Below are positions 51,969 to 60,143 of a DNA stretch of 64,000 nt, in pieces (positions within the stretch are counted from its first letter, which is position 1; the number at the start of each line of letters is the position of its first letter). The stretch is taken from the NCBI RefSeq assembly GCF_014489635.1, contig NZ_CP060828.1:1488001-1552000 (forward strand), given 5' to 3'. The position numbers and the translations under genes were made by a program. Source of the stretch: Streptomyces roseirectus. Lineage in GTDB: Bacteria; Actinomycetota; Actinomycetes; Streptomycetales; Streptomycetaceae. The notes under the pieces are model-generated. The model was not told the DNA's origin. It did not search any database and worked only from the letters and a program-made list of their open reading frames with translations.

Positions 51969-53767
51969 GCGGATTCTCCTTCGTCGTGTACGGCTGGGGC
52001 GCCGGCCTTGTGTGCGGCGACCCAGAAGCGGATGCTCTCGACGAGCACCAGCAGGGCGACGGCCACGGCGAGCGCCGTGAGCGCGAGCGTGAACGGCTCC
52101 CCGGTGAGCAGGGCGGCGAGGACGCAGGCGAGCAGCGTCCGTCCCTCCTGCCCCCCGGTGGCGCGCACCAGCCAGGCCGGCGGCGCTCCGGCGCCACCGC
52201 GGATGCGGTACACCGTGTCGTAGTGATGGTAGGCGACGGCGGCCACCAGCCCGAAAGCCGCCGGAAGCGCTCCGTTCACCTCCGCGCGCGCGGCGAGGAG
52301 GAGGACGGTGGCGTACTCGGCGGTACGGAAGAGGGGGACGATCAGCCAGTCGAGGGGGCCGGTGAGGGGCCGGGCGGTGACGGTCGCCGAGGCGAGGACG
52401 TGGAGGGCGGCGAACAGGACGGCCCAGCCGCTGCCGTACCCCGCGAGGGCGACGGCGAGCAGCAGCGGTGCCGCGGTGCCGGCGACCGTGCCGACGCGGG
52501 CGAGGGTGCCGTGGTCGCGGACGCCGATCCGGCGTGCCACCGGGTGCAGCGCCTCGACGAGCGCGCCGTTGTCCGCCATGTCCGCCAGCGCCCGCGCGGA
52601 GCGCTCCGTGTTGGGCGTACGGCGGCGCAGCGAGCGCAGGACGCGGCCGGCGGTGGTGTAGAGGGCCGCGAGGCCGCAGCCGATCAGCAGGGCGTAGAAG
52701 GTGATCCGGGGGGTGGCGGCGGCCGTCAGGACCGCGATCATCGCCCAGCGTTCGCCGATCGGCAGGATGATCATGCGGCGCACCCAGACGGACAGGCCCA
52801 CCTTCTTGACGGGGCCGGTCGCGGGCGGGGCGACGTCGTCCTCGGCCTCGTGGTAGGCGAAGTCGACCATGTGCCGCACGGTCTGCACCGCCATCGCGGC
52901 CAGCGCGAGCCCCCACACGTCGTCGCCGCCGCGCGCCGCTCCGAGGGCGAGGCCGGCGTAGTACGCGTACTCCTTGGCCCGGTCGAAGGTCGCGTCGAGC
53001 CAGGCGCCGAGCGTCGAGTACTTGAGGGCGTAGCGGGCGAGCTGGCCGTCCGTGCAGTCCAGGACGAACGACACGATCAGCAAGGCGCCGGCCGCGACGA
53101 ACCCGGTGCGGGTGCCGGTCGCCGCGCAGCCGGCCGCGATCAGGGCCGTCAGCAGGGAGGCCGTGGTGACCTGGTTGGGGGTCAGGCCCCGGCGGGCGCA
53201 CCAGCGGGCCAGGTAGCGGGAGTAGGGGCTGATGAAGAAGGTCGTGAAGAACCCGTCGCCCGACTTCACGGACGACCGGAGGCGGACGGCCTCCTCGTCG
53301 ACGGCGGCGACGGCCTCCCGCGCCTCGCTCCTGGCCTGCGGATCCCGCGGGACGACGGCGACGAGGCTGCCGAGCGCGGGCCTGTGCACGGCGGCGCCCT
53401 CGGCGTCGAGGGCCGTGACGACCCGGTCGGCCAGGCTGTCGACGGCGGTGGCGGTACGGCCGCCCGCCGACGTCTCGCGCGCCAGCGCCCGCGTCAGCGT
53501 GGCCCGTGCGTCGGCGCGGGCCACCACGACGCCGGGGACGGCGGCCAGCGGGAAGCGGGGGTCGGTCAGGGCGAGGCGCAGCGCGTGGAGGTGGCCCACG
53601 AAGCGGGCGTCCACCAGCGCGACGCGCTCCTCGCAGGGGGTCCGCGCCATCGCGCGTTCCGCCTCGGCGGCGCCGGCGACCGTCCTGACCTCGAACCCCA
53701 GCGCTCTCAGGTCCGCCTCGATCGAGGATCCGGGGACCGGAGAGCCGGCGAGGATGGCGGTCGACAA
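51965..53767 (-). CDS. CDP-alcohol transferase fused to a DUF5941 domain
   Basis: 600 residues from a TTG with GGGAGTGAG upstream; no ATG or GTG lies close by. Residues 1-150 form a Rossmann-like domain with a degenerate nucleotidyltransferase feel; 160-390 carry the CDP-OH_P domain with an intact signature (DCTDGQLARYALKYSTLGAWLDATFD) and a preceding GDGFFTTFFISPYSRYLARW; 400-600 is membrane-rich DUF5941 (PLTGPLDWLIVPLFRTAEYATVLLL, AYHHYDTVYRIRGG). The layout recalls inositol-phosphate cytidylyltransferase/DIPP synthase fusions. First gene of the operon. Confidence 0.88.
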   Translation of the reverse strand: MSTAILAGSPVPGSSIEADLRALGFEVRTVAGAAEAERAMARTPCEERVALVDARFVGHLHALRLALTDPRFPLAAVPGVVVARADARATLTRALARETSAGGRTATAVDSLADRVVTALDAEGAAVHRPALGSLVAVVPRDPQARSEAREAVAAVDEEAVRLRSSVKSGDGFFTTFFISPYSRYLARWCARRGLTPNQVTTASLLTALIAAGCAATGTRTGFVAAGALLIVSFVLDCTDGQLARYALKYSTLGAWLDATFDRAKEYAYYAGLALGAARGGDDVWGLALAAMAVQTVRHMVDFAYHEAEDDVAPPATGPVKKVGLSVWVRRMIILPIGERWAMIAVLTAAATPRITFYALLIGCGLAALYTTAGRVLRSLRRRTPNTERSARALADMADNGALVEALHPVARRIGVRDHGTLARVGTVAGTAAPLLLAVALAGYGSGWAVLFAALHVLASATVTARPLTGPLDWLIVPLFRTAEYATVLLLAARAEVNGALPAAFGLVAAVAYHHYDTVYRIRGGAGAPPAWLVRATGGQEGRTLLACVLAALLTGEPFTLALTALAVAVALLVLVESIRFWVAAHKAGAPAVHDEGESA

Positions 53768-53823
53768 CCGAACTCACTCCCTGAGTGCCGGCGCGCCCCG
53801 GCCACGTACGACGTTTTCCCGAT

Positions 53824-53904
53824 GCCCCGCTCCCGAAAGCGGGGCGGGCGGCATGACGGCAGAGGCTATCGGATAGCGGAAGGCTCCCGTTCACTGCCCG
53901 TTCA
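53824..53904 (-). promoter_or_regulatory. Regulatory region of the CDP-alcohol operon
   Basis: Three features stand upstream of the TTG start. A hairpin GCCCCGC/GCGGGGC (53824-53845) lies in the leader. A perfect palindrome GCTATCGGATAGC sits at 53865-53877. Two copies of CCCGTTCA lie at 53886-53893 and 53897-53904, spaced 11 bases (TGAACGGG on the minus strand), one helical turn. GATAGC in the palindrome could be the -10. Confidence 0.4.
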
Positions 53905-54058
53905 GCCGTGCTCAAGACCGTCCACACCGGGCCTGGGCGAGATCATCATGGGTGATCAAGGGGGTTGCGGACAAACCGCGGGCGGGGGTCGTCACCGGGG
54001 GTGAGGACGCGGTGCGGCGGGCGTGAGCGCGGGGCACGGACACGGCGGGCCGCGACTG

Positions 54059-54109
54059 TCTGACCTGCGGTTCGTTTGCGCAGGTCAGAGCACATGACAA
54101 CGGTGTTCA
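54059..54109 (+). promoter_or_regulatory. zitB upstream region: inverted repeat and candidate Zur box
   Basis: TCTGACCTGC and GCAGGTCAGA (54059-54068 and 54080-54089) are perfect ten-base arms around an 11-base spacer. Next comes TGACAACGGTGTTCA (54095-54109), a partial palindrome of the TGA-N9-TCA form seen in Zur boxes. TTGCCG (54118) and TAGTTC (54139) could be the promoter hexamers with a short 15-base spacer. Zur is known to activate zitB in Streptomyces coelicolor; the box is assigned here only by form. Confidence 0.45.
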
Positions 54110-54179
54110 GTGCCGCGTTGCCGGATACCCCCCACCCGTAGTTCACTGTGGGCCGGACGAGTGGCGGGAGGACGGTTTC

Positions 54180-55115
54180 ATGGGGGCTGGACACGATCAC
54201 GGGCACAGCCACGCGCCGCAGGGCGGGACGGCCGCGGCGGCGTACGCCGGGCGGCTGCGGATCGCGCTGGGGATCACGCTCGGTGTGATGGTCGTGGAGA
54301 TCGTCGGCGGGATCGCGGCGGACTCGCTGGCGCTGGTCGCGGACGCGGCCCACATGGCCACCGACGCCGTGGGCCTCGGGATGGCGCTGCTGGCGATCCG
54401 GTTCGCGGGGCGGCCGGCGAGCACGCACCGGACGTTCGGGCTGGCCCGCGCGGAGATCCTGGCGGCGCTGGCGAACTGCCTGCTGCTGCTCGGGGTCGGC
54501 GGGTACGTGCTGTACGAGGCGGTGTCGCGGTTCTTCACGCCCGCGCCGACCGAGGGCGGGCTGATGATCGTGTTCGGCGCGATCGGCCTGGTCGCGAACA
54601 TGATCTCGCTCACGCTGCTGATGCGGGGCCAGCAGGAGAGCCTGAACGTGCGGGGCGCGTTCCTGGAGGTCGTCGCCGACGCCCTCGGGTCGGTGGCGGT
54701 GCTGGTGTCGGCCGTGGTGATCCTGACGACCGGCTGGCAGGCGGCCGACCCGATCGCCTCGCTGGTCATCGGGCTGATGATCGTGCCGCGGACGGTCAAG
54801 CTGCTGCGCGAGACGCTGGACGTGCTGCTGGAGTCCGCGCCGAAGGACGTCGACATGGCCGAGGTGCGCAGTCACATCCTCGCGCTCGACGGGGTGGAGG
54901 ACGTCCACGACCTGCACGCCTGGACGATCACCTCGGGGCTGCCGGTGCTGTCCGCGCACGTCGTCGTCCGCTCCGACGTGCTCGACGCGGTCGGCCACGA
55001 GAAGCTGCTGCACGATCTGCAGGGGTGTCTCGGGCACCACTTCGACGTGGAGCACTGCACGTTCCAGCTGGAGCCGAGCGGGCACGCGGAGCACGAGGCG
55101 CGGCTCTGCCACTGA
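54180..55115 (+). CDS. zitB: Cation-diffusion-facilitator zinc exporter
   Basis: 311 residues, six transmembrane helices, His-rich start (GHDHGHSHAPQG). Helix 2 has the metal pair in AHMATDAVGL (HxxxD). Helix 5 reads LEVVADALGS, so Glu replaces the His of the usual HxxxD. The C-terminal cytoplasmic metal domain begins after VPRTVKLLRETLDVLLE. It exports zinc or another divalent metal. The name rests on resemblance and on adjacency to idi, as I recall for zitB in S. coelicolor. Confidence 0.85.
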   Translation: MGAGHDHGHSHAPQGGTAAAAYAGRLRIALGITLGVMVVEIVGGIAADSLALVADAAHMATDAVGLGMALLAIRFAGRPASTHRTFGLARAEILAALANCLLLLGVGGYVLYEAVSRFFTPAPTEGGLMIVFGAIGLVANMISLTLLMRGQQESLNVRGAFLEVVADALGSVAVLVSAVVILTTGWQAADPIASLVIGLMIVPRTVKLLRETLDVLLESAPKDVDMAEVRSHILALDGVEDVHDLHAWTITSGLPVLSAHVVVRSDVLDAVGHEKLLHDLQGCLGHHFDVEHCTFQLEPSGHAEHEARLCH

Positions 55116-55354
55116 GGGGTGGCGCGGGGTGCGGGGCTTGTTCGGGTGGTCGGACGATCGGATCATCGGGCAGGTTTGCGACGGGCCACTCGTCCGGGTT
55201 GCTTTGCCGCCCCGGGTCCCGCTCCGGGCGGTTCCGGGGCGTCCGGGGCGGGCAAGATCACCCTTCGGGCCCCGTTCCCGGCACGGCTCGACGTCGGGAG
55301 AGCCGGACGTGTGCGGCAGACTGGGGGGCGCCAGGACCGATGCTAAGGATGGGT

Positions 55355-55948
55355 ATGCCGATCACACCTGCGACCACGACGCACAGTTCACCGAACGGCA
55401 CCGCGGACCCGATTCTGCTCGAACTGGTCGACGAGGACGGCGTCACGATCGGCACCGCCGAGAAGCTGACCGCGCACCAGCCGCCGGGACAGCTGCACCG
55501 CGCGTTCTCGGTGTTCCTCTTCGACGAACAGGGCCGGCTGCTGCTCCAGCAGCGGGCCCTGGGCAAGTACCACTCCCCCGGCGTGTGGTCCAACACGTGC
55601 TGCGGCCACCCCTACCCCGGCGAGGCCCCGTTCGCGGCGGCGGCCCGGCGCACCCACGAGGAGCTGGGCGTCTCGCCGTCGCTGATGGCGCAGGCGGGCA
55701 CGGTCCGCTACAACCACCCGGACCCGGAGTCCGGCCTGGTGGAGCAGGAGTACAACCACCTCTTCGTCGGTCTCGTGCAGTCGCCGCCGCGGCCGGACCC
55801 GGAGGAGGTCGGCGACACGGCCTTCGTGACGGCTGCGGAGCTGGCCGAGCGGCACGCGAAGGATCCGTTCTCCTCCTGGTTCATGACCGTCCTGGACGCC
55901 GCCCGGCCCGCCGTCCGCGAGCTGACGGGCGACATGGCCGGCTGGTGA
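55355..55948 (+). CDS. idi: Isopentenyl-diphosphate delta-isomerase, type 1
   Basis: 197 residues from an ATG with AAGGA upstream; another ATG lies two codons earlier. A NUDIX-fold isomerase: the catalytic Cys is in SNTCCGHPYPGE and the NUDIX helix in APFAAAARRTHEELG; the second catalytic Glu is in VEQEYNHLFVG, TWFM-like tail absent. It interconverts IPP and DMAPP, supporting the isoprenoid supply for the hopanoid genes nearby. The 239-base leader shows no gene. Confidence 0.93.
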   Translation: MPITPATTTHSSPNGTADPILLELVDEDGVTIGTAEKLTAHQPPGQLHRAFSVFLFDEQGRLLLQQRALGKYHSPGVWSNTCCGHPYPGEAPFAAAARRTHEELGVSPSLMAQAGTVRYNHPDPESGLVEQEYNHLFVGLVQSPPRPDPEEVGDTAFVTAAELAERHAKDPFSSWFMTVLDAARPAVRELTGDMAGW

Positions 55949-55980
55949 GCCGGGGGCCGGCCGTCGCGCGAAGCGGCTGG

Positions 55981-56484
55981 TCAGCCCGTGCGCAAAGGTT
56001 TCAGCGGAAGGGCCGCCCAGATGACCTTGCCACCCGTCGTCGTGTGCTCGACGTCGCACACCCCGCCCGCCTCCCGGGTGACCTCCCGCACGAGCAGCAG
56101 ACCCCGCCCGCCGGTCGGGCTGTGGGGGTTCTCCAGGGCGGTCGGGCGGTAGGGGTGGCTGTCCTCGACGGACACCCGCACCCATTCCGCGCCGACGGCC
56201 ACCTCCAGCGCGAGCGTCGGGGAGAGCAGCGCCGCGTGCTTGACGGCGTTGGTCACCAGCTCCGACACGATCAGCAGGAGGCCGTCGACGACGTCGTCCG
56301 CGACGGGCACCCCCTGCCTGCGCAGCAGGTCGCGTACGGCCCTGCGGGCCTGCGGGACCGAGGCTTCCACCGCCGGCGCGGTGAACCTCCAGACTCCCTC
56401 GTACGGCAACGGGCCGGGCGCCTGTCCGGTCGTGCTGTCGCTGTCCTGGGGGCGTGGGTCGGGCCCGCGCCCGTGGTCGTCCAT
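55981..56484 (-). CDS. RsbW-like anti-sigma/regulatory ATPase
   Basis: 167 residues. HATPase_c_2 domain: N-box LLIVSELVTNAVKHAALLS, G1 SVEDSHPYRPTA, G2 TGGRGLLLVREVT. The first 45 residues are low complexity. Such single-domain ATPases either bind sigma factors or phosphorylate anti-anti-sigma factors; no sigma or STAS gene is adjacent. Convergent with idi, 32 bases between stops. Confidence 0.9.
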   Translation of the reverse strand: MDDHGRGPDPRPQDSDSTTGQAPGPLPYEGVWRFTAPAVEASVPQARRAVRDLLRRQGVPVADDVVDGLLLIVSELVTNAVKHAALLSPTLALEVAVGAEWVRVSVEDSHPYRPTALENPHSPTGGRGLLLVREVTREAGGVCDVEHTTTGGKVIWAALPLKPLRTG

Positions 56485-56698
56485 TGTCCGGTCGCCGCCT
56501 CTGTGCTCGGTTGTCACCACACGTCGAGTGTTGGGAGAGGGAGCGTTCACTCCGGTTGACTGGGCACAATTCGCCCGGCATCGATCGGTATTGATCGTTT
56601 CGCATGTCCTCAGGGGTGACGGTTTACGTTTGCGACCGGTTCGTTGATCACACGGTTGCCGGAATCGTCCCTCCGGGCGGCGGTTAGCATCGCCTCCC

Positions 56699-57442
56699 AT
56701 GGAGCCCCGCCTGTCCCACCACGTCGCCGACTCGGTCGCCACCGTCGTCATCGGCCACACCGCCCGGCGCAACGCCATGACCCCCGCGATGTGGCGCGCC
56801 CTGCCGCCGCTGCTCGACTCCCTCGCGGGCGACCCGCGCGTGGGGGTGCTGGTGCTGACCGGTGAGGGCGGCACGTTCTGCGCGGGCGCCGACATCTCCG
56901 CCATGGGCGACTCGGCCGACGAGGCGCGGGAGCTGGCGGTGCTCGCGGAGGACGCCCTCGCGGCGTTCCCGAAGCCGACGCTGGCCGCCGTGCGGGGGCA
57001 CTGCGTGGGCGGCGGGGCGCAGTTGGCGGTGGCCTGCGATCTGCGGTTCGCCGAGGAGGGCGCCCTGTTCGGCGTCACGCCCGCGAAGCTCGGCCTCGTC
57101 TACCCGGCGTCCACGACCCGCCGCCTCGTCTCCCTCGTCGGACCCGCCACCGCCAAGTGGCTGCTGTTCTCCGGCGAACTGATCAGCACGGAGCGCGCCC
57201 TGCGCACCGGTCTCGTCGACGAGGTACTGCCCGAGGGCGAACTCGACAAGCGCGTCGACGAGTTCACCCGCATCCTGCTCTCGCGCTCGCGCCTCACGCA
57301 GGCGGCGGCGAAGGAGTTCGTGAACGGGCAGGACGATCGCGAGGCGTTCTGGGCCGAGACCGAGCGCGGGAGCGGGGACATCGCCGAGGGGGTGGCCGCG
57401 TTCATGGAGCGGCGGGCTCCCCGGTTCGAGTGGCGGGTGTGA
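56699..57442 (+). CDS. Enoyl-CoA hydratase/isomerase-family protein
   Basis: 247 residues. Crotonase fold: VLVLTGEGGTFCAGADISAMG and AVRGHCVGGGAQLAVACDLRFA with the oxyanion-hole Ala and Gly, followed by FGVTPAKLGLVYPAS; the Glu of the second catalytic position is not certain. TAGCAT eight bases before the ATG suggests a leaderless start. The substrate is unknown. Confidence 0.9.
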   Translation: MEPRLSHHVADSVATVVIGHTARRNAMTPAMWRALPPLLDSLAGDPRVGVLVLTGEGGTFCAGADISAMGDSADEARELAVLAEDALAAFPKPTLAAVRGHCVGGGAQLAVACDLRFAEEGALFGVTPAKLGLVYPASTTRRLVSLVGPATAKWLLFSGELISTERALRTGLVDEVLPEGELDKRVDEFTRILLSRSRLTQAAAKEFVNGQDDREAFWAETERGSGDIAEGVAAFMERRAPRFEWRV

Positions 57443-57499
57443 GGGGCCTTCCCCCGGGACCCCGCGTCGTACGGGGGCTGAGGGTCGTACTCCATGGCC

Positions 57500-57610
57500 A
57501 GTGATCCGGTGGCTGCCGGGGGCGGACGTGTCGGCGTCTGCGAAGACCTCTGCCGGGCCGGTCGCGTCGGGGCTCTGGGCGCCGTCGACGAGGGTGGTGC
57601 GTTCCGCCAT
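57500..57610 (-). pseudogene. Remnant of a GlxA-type (DJ-1/PfpI-AraC) regulator
   Basis: On the minus strand, from an ATG at 57610, the segment [16 protein letters not shown] then [13 protein letters not shown] matches the start of GlxA-family regulators (VFDGVQ-LDVTGPVEVFAGA...PG-YRI). About 35 residues are alignable by eye, then the similarity ends and the frame runs antisense into the crotonase gene. The remaining about 280 residues are missing. It looks like a decayed gene; the assignment rests on a short match. Confidence 0.5.
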
Positions 57611-57759
57611 GTTCCTGGTTCTTCGCGGGTGTTCGGGGGGCCGCGATGACGGGCTTCCCAGCTTTTCCGGCGTGGCCGATTCCGCGTCCGGGTCACCCGC
57701 TGTCAGTGGCACCTGCCACAATTGCGACGCAAGCTGACGTGGAGAAGGCGGTACGGGTC

Positions 57760-60087
57760 GTGACCGAAGCAGGGTCCATCGAAGGCAGGATCGCCGAGGA
57801 GCTCGGCGTACGGGAGCGGCAGGTCAGGGCGGCCGTGGAGCTGCTCGACGGCGGCTCGACGGTGCCGTTCATCGCCCGCTACCGCAAGGAGGCGACGGAG
57901 ACGCTCGACGACGCGCAACTGCGCACGATCGAGGAGCGCCTGCGCTACCTGCGCGAGCTGGAGGAGCGGCGGGCGGCGATCCTGGAGTCGGTCCGCGAAC
58001 AGGGCAAGCTCACCGACGAGCTGGCGGCGCGCATCCGGGGCGCCGAGACGAAGGCGCGCCTGGAGGACATCTACCTCCCCTACAAGCCGAAGCGGCGTAC
58101 GAAGGCCCAGATCGCGCGCGAGGCGGGCCTCGAACCGCTCGCCGAGGGCCTGCTCGGTGACCCGTCCGTCGACCCGCTGGCCGCCGCTGCGGCGTTCGTG
58201 GACGCGGAGAAGGGCGTCGCCGACCCGCAGGTCGCCCTGGACGGCGCGCGGGCGATCCTCACCGAGCGGTTCTCGGAGGACGCCGACCTGATCGGCGAGG
58301 TCCGCGAGCGGATGTGGACGCGCGGGCGGCTGGCCGCGAAGGTCCGCGCGGGCAAGGAGGAGGCGGGCGCCAAGTTCGCCGACTACTTCGACTTCGCCGA
58401 GCCGTTCACGGCGCTGCCCTCGCACCGGATCCTGGCGATGCTGCGGGGCGAGAAGGAGGAGGTCCTGGACCTCGTCCTGGAGCCGGAGGAGCCCCAGGAG
58501 GGCGCCGTCTCCTCCTCGTACGAGCCGATCATCGCCTCCCGGTTCGGGATCGCCGAGCGGGGCCGCCCGGCCGACAAGTGGCTGCTCGACACGGTCCGCT
58601 GGGCCTGGCGCACCCGCATCCTCGTCCACCTCGGCATCGACATCCGCCTGCGCCTGCGCACGGCCGCCGAGGACGAGGCGGTGAACGTGTTCGCCGCCAA
58701 CCTCCGCGACCTCCTCCTCGCCGCCCCCGCGGGCACGCGCGCGACGCTCGGCCTCGACCCCGGCTTCCGCACGGGCGTGAAGGTCGCCGTCGTCGACGCG
58801 ACCGGCAAGGTCGTCGCCACGGACGTCATCCACCCGCACGTCCCGGCGAACAAGTGGGACGAGGCGATCGCCAAGCTCGCGCGCCTCGCGAAGGAGCACG
58901 CGGTCGAGCTGGTCGCGATCGGCAACGGCACCGCGTCCCGCGAGACCGACAAGCTCGCCGGTGAACTCATCACCAAGCACCCCGAGTTGAAGCTGACGAA
59001 GGTGATGGTCTCCGAGGCCGGCGCGTCCGTGTACTCGGCGTCCGTGTTCGCCTCGCAGGAACTGCCCGGTATGGACGTCTCGCTGCGCGGCGCCGTCTCC
59101 ATCGCGCGCCGGCTCCAGGACCCGCTCGCCGAGCTGGTGAAGATCGACCCGAAGTCGATCGGGGTCGGCCAGTACCAGCACGACCTGTCCGAGGTGAAGC
59201 TCTCCCGCTCGCTGGACGCGGTCGTCGAGGACTGTGTGAACGGCGTCGGGGTCGACGTCAACACGGCGTCCGCGCCCTTGCTCGCCCGGGTCTCCGGGGT
59301 GACGTCGACGCTCGCCGAGAACATCGTGGCCCACCGCGACGCCAACGGGCCGTTCCGGTCGCGGACCGAGCTGAAGAAGGTGGCCCGGCTCGGGCCCAAG
59401 GCGTACGAGCAGTGCGCCGGGTTCCTGCGGATCCGGGGCGGGGACGACCCGCTGGACGCGTCCAGCGTCCACCCCGAGGCGTATCCCGTCGTCCGGCGGA
59501 TGGTGAAGACGTCCGGGCAGGAGGTCGCCGCGCTGATCGGGAACACGGGGGTGCTGCGGTCGCTGCGGGCGGGTGACTTCGTCGACGAGACGTTCGGGCT
59601 GCCGACCGTCTCCGACATCCTCCGGGAGCTGGAGAAGCCGGGGCGCGACCCCCGGCCCGCGTTCAAGACCGCCACGTTCAAGGAGGGCGTCGAGAAGATC
59701 GCCGACCTCGCGTCGGGGATGGTCCTCGAAGGGGTCGTCACGAACGTGGCCGCGTTCGGGGCGTTCGTCGACGTCGGTGTGCACCAGGACGGTCTCGTGC
59801 ACGTGTCGGCCATGTCCAAGACCTTCGTCAAGGACCCCCGGGACGTGGTGAAGCCGGGGGACATCGTCAAGGTGAAGGTCCTCGACGTGGACATCCCCCG
59901 CAAGCGGATCGCGCTGACGCTGCGGCTGGACGACGAGGCAGTTGCCTCCGGCGGGGGTGGGGAGCGGCGTCAGCGAGGTGGTGGGCGTCCGCCTCAGCAG
60001 CGGCCTGCGCCGGCTCCGGCCAACAGTGCGATGGCGGATGCTTTGAGGAAAGCGGGGTTGGTGAATCCCAAGAGGGGGAAGCGGTAA
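57760..60087 (+). CDS. tex: Tex-family transcription accessory / RNA-binding protein
   Basis: 775 residues from a GTG; longer in-frame starts exist upstream but do not fit the family's usual N-terminus [17 protein letters not shown]. Domains in order: helical Tex N-domain, YqgF-like RNase H fold ([18 protein letters not shown] ... [11 protein letters not shown]), helix-hairpin-helix ([19 protein letters not shown]), and an S1 domain ([29 protein letters not shown]). A Gly/Arg-rich tail follows. A housekeeping RNA-binding protein. Confidence 0.93.
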   Translation: MTEAGSIEGRIAEELGVRERQVRAAVELLDGGSTVPFIARYRKEATETLDDAQLRTIEERLRYLRELEERRAAILESVREQGKLTDELAARIRGAETKARLEDIYLPYKPKRRTKAQIAREAGLEPLAEGLLGDPSVDPLAAAAAFVDAEKGVADPQVALDGARAILTERFSEDADLIGEVRERMWTRGRLAAKVRAGKEEAGAKFADYFDFAEPFTALPSHRILAMLRGEKEEVLDLVLEPEEPQEGAVSSSYEPIIASRFGIAERGRPADKWLLDTVRWAWRTRILVHLGIDIRLRLRTAAEDEAVNVFAANLRDLLLAAPAGTRATLGLDPGFRTGVKVAVVDATGKVVATDVIHPHVPANKWDEAIAKLARLAKEHAVELVAIGNGTASRETDKLAGELITKHPELKLTKVMVSEAGASVYSASVFASQELPGMDVSLRGAVSIARRLQDPLAELVKIDPKSIGVGQYQHDLSEVKLSRSLDAVVEDCVNGVGVDVNTASAPLLARVSGVTSTLAENIVAHRDANGPFRSRTELKKVARLGPKAYEQCAGFLRIRGGDDPLDASSVHPEAYPVVRRMVKTSGQEVAALIGNTGVLRSLRAGDFVDETFGLPTVSDILRELEKPGRDPRPAFKTATFKEGVEKIADLASGMVLEGVVTNVAAFGAFVDVGVHQDGLVHVSAMSKTFVKDPRDVVKPGDIVKVKVLDVDIPRKRIALTLRLDDEAVASGGGGERRQRGGGRPPQQRPAPAPANSAMADALRKAGLVNPKRGKR

Positions 60088-60096
60088 AGGTTTCGT

Positions 60097-60137
60097 GGGG
60101 GACTGCGGGGCCGATGTGGCTGGTCGCGCAGTTCCCC
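60097..60137. repeat. Streptomyces intergenic repeat element, also a bidirectional terminator
   Basis: GGGGGACTGCG and CGCAGTTCCCC pair (one G-T) around a 19-base loop with GTGGCTGGTCG, followed by CGCGCCCCTAAAAAAC. The phrase GGCTGGTCGCGCAGTTCCCC recurs between genes in many Streptomyces genomes to my knowledge. It lies between the convergent tex and ABC-F genes. Confidence 0.7.
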
Positions 60138-60143
60138 GCGCCC

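Noticed and set aside
54180..55115. Glu in helix 5 as an inactivating change in the CDF exporter
   Set aside because: An acidic residue can still bind metal and I recall similar variants in other CDF proteins; reported only as a specificity question.
54110..55354. Plus-strand frame running into idi from upstream
   Set aside because: It reads zitB out of frame; idi has its own ATG with AAGGA.
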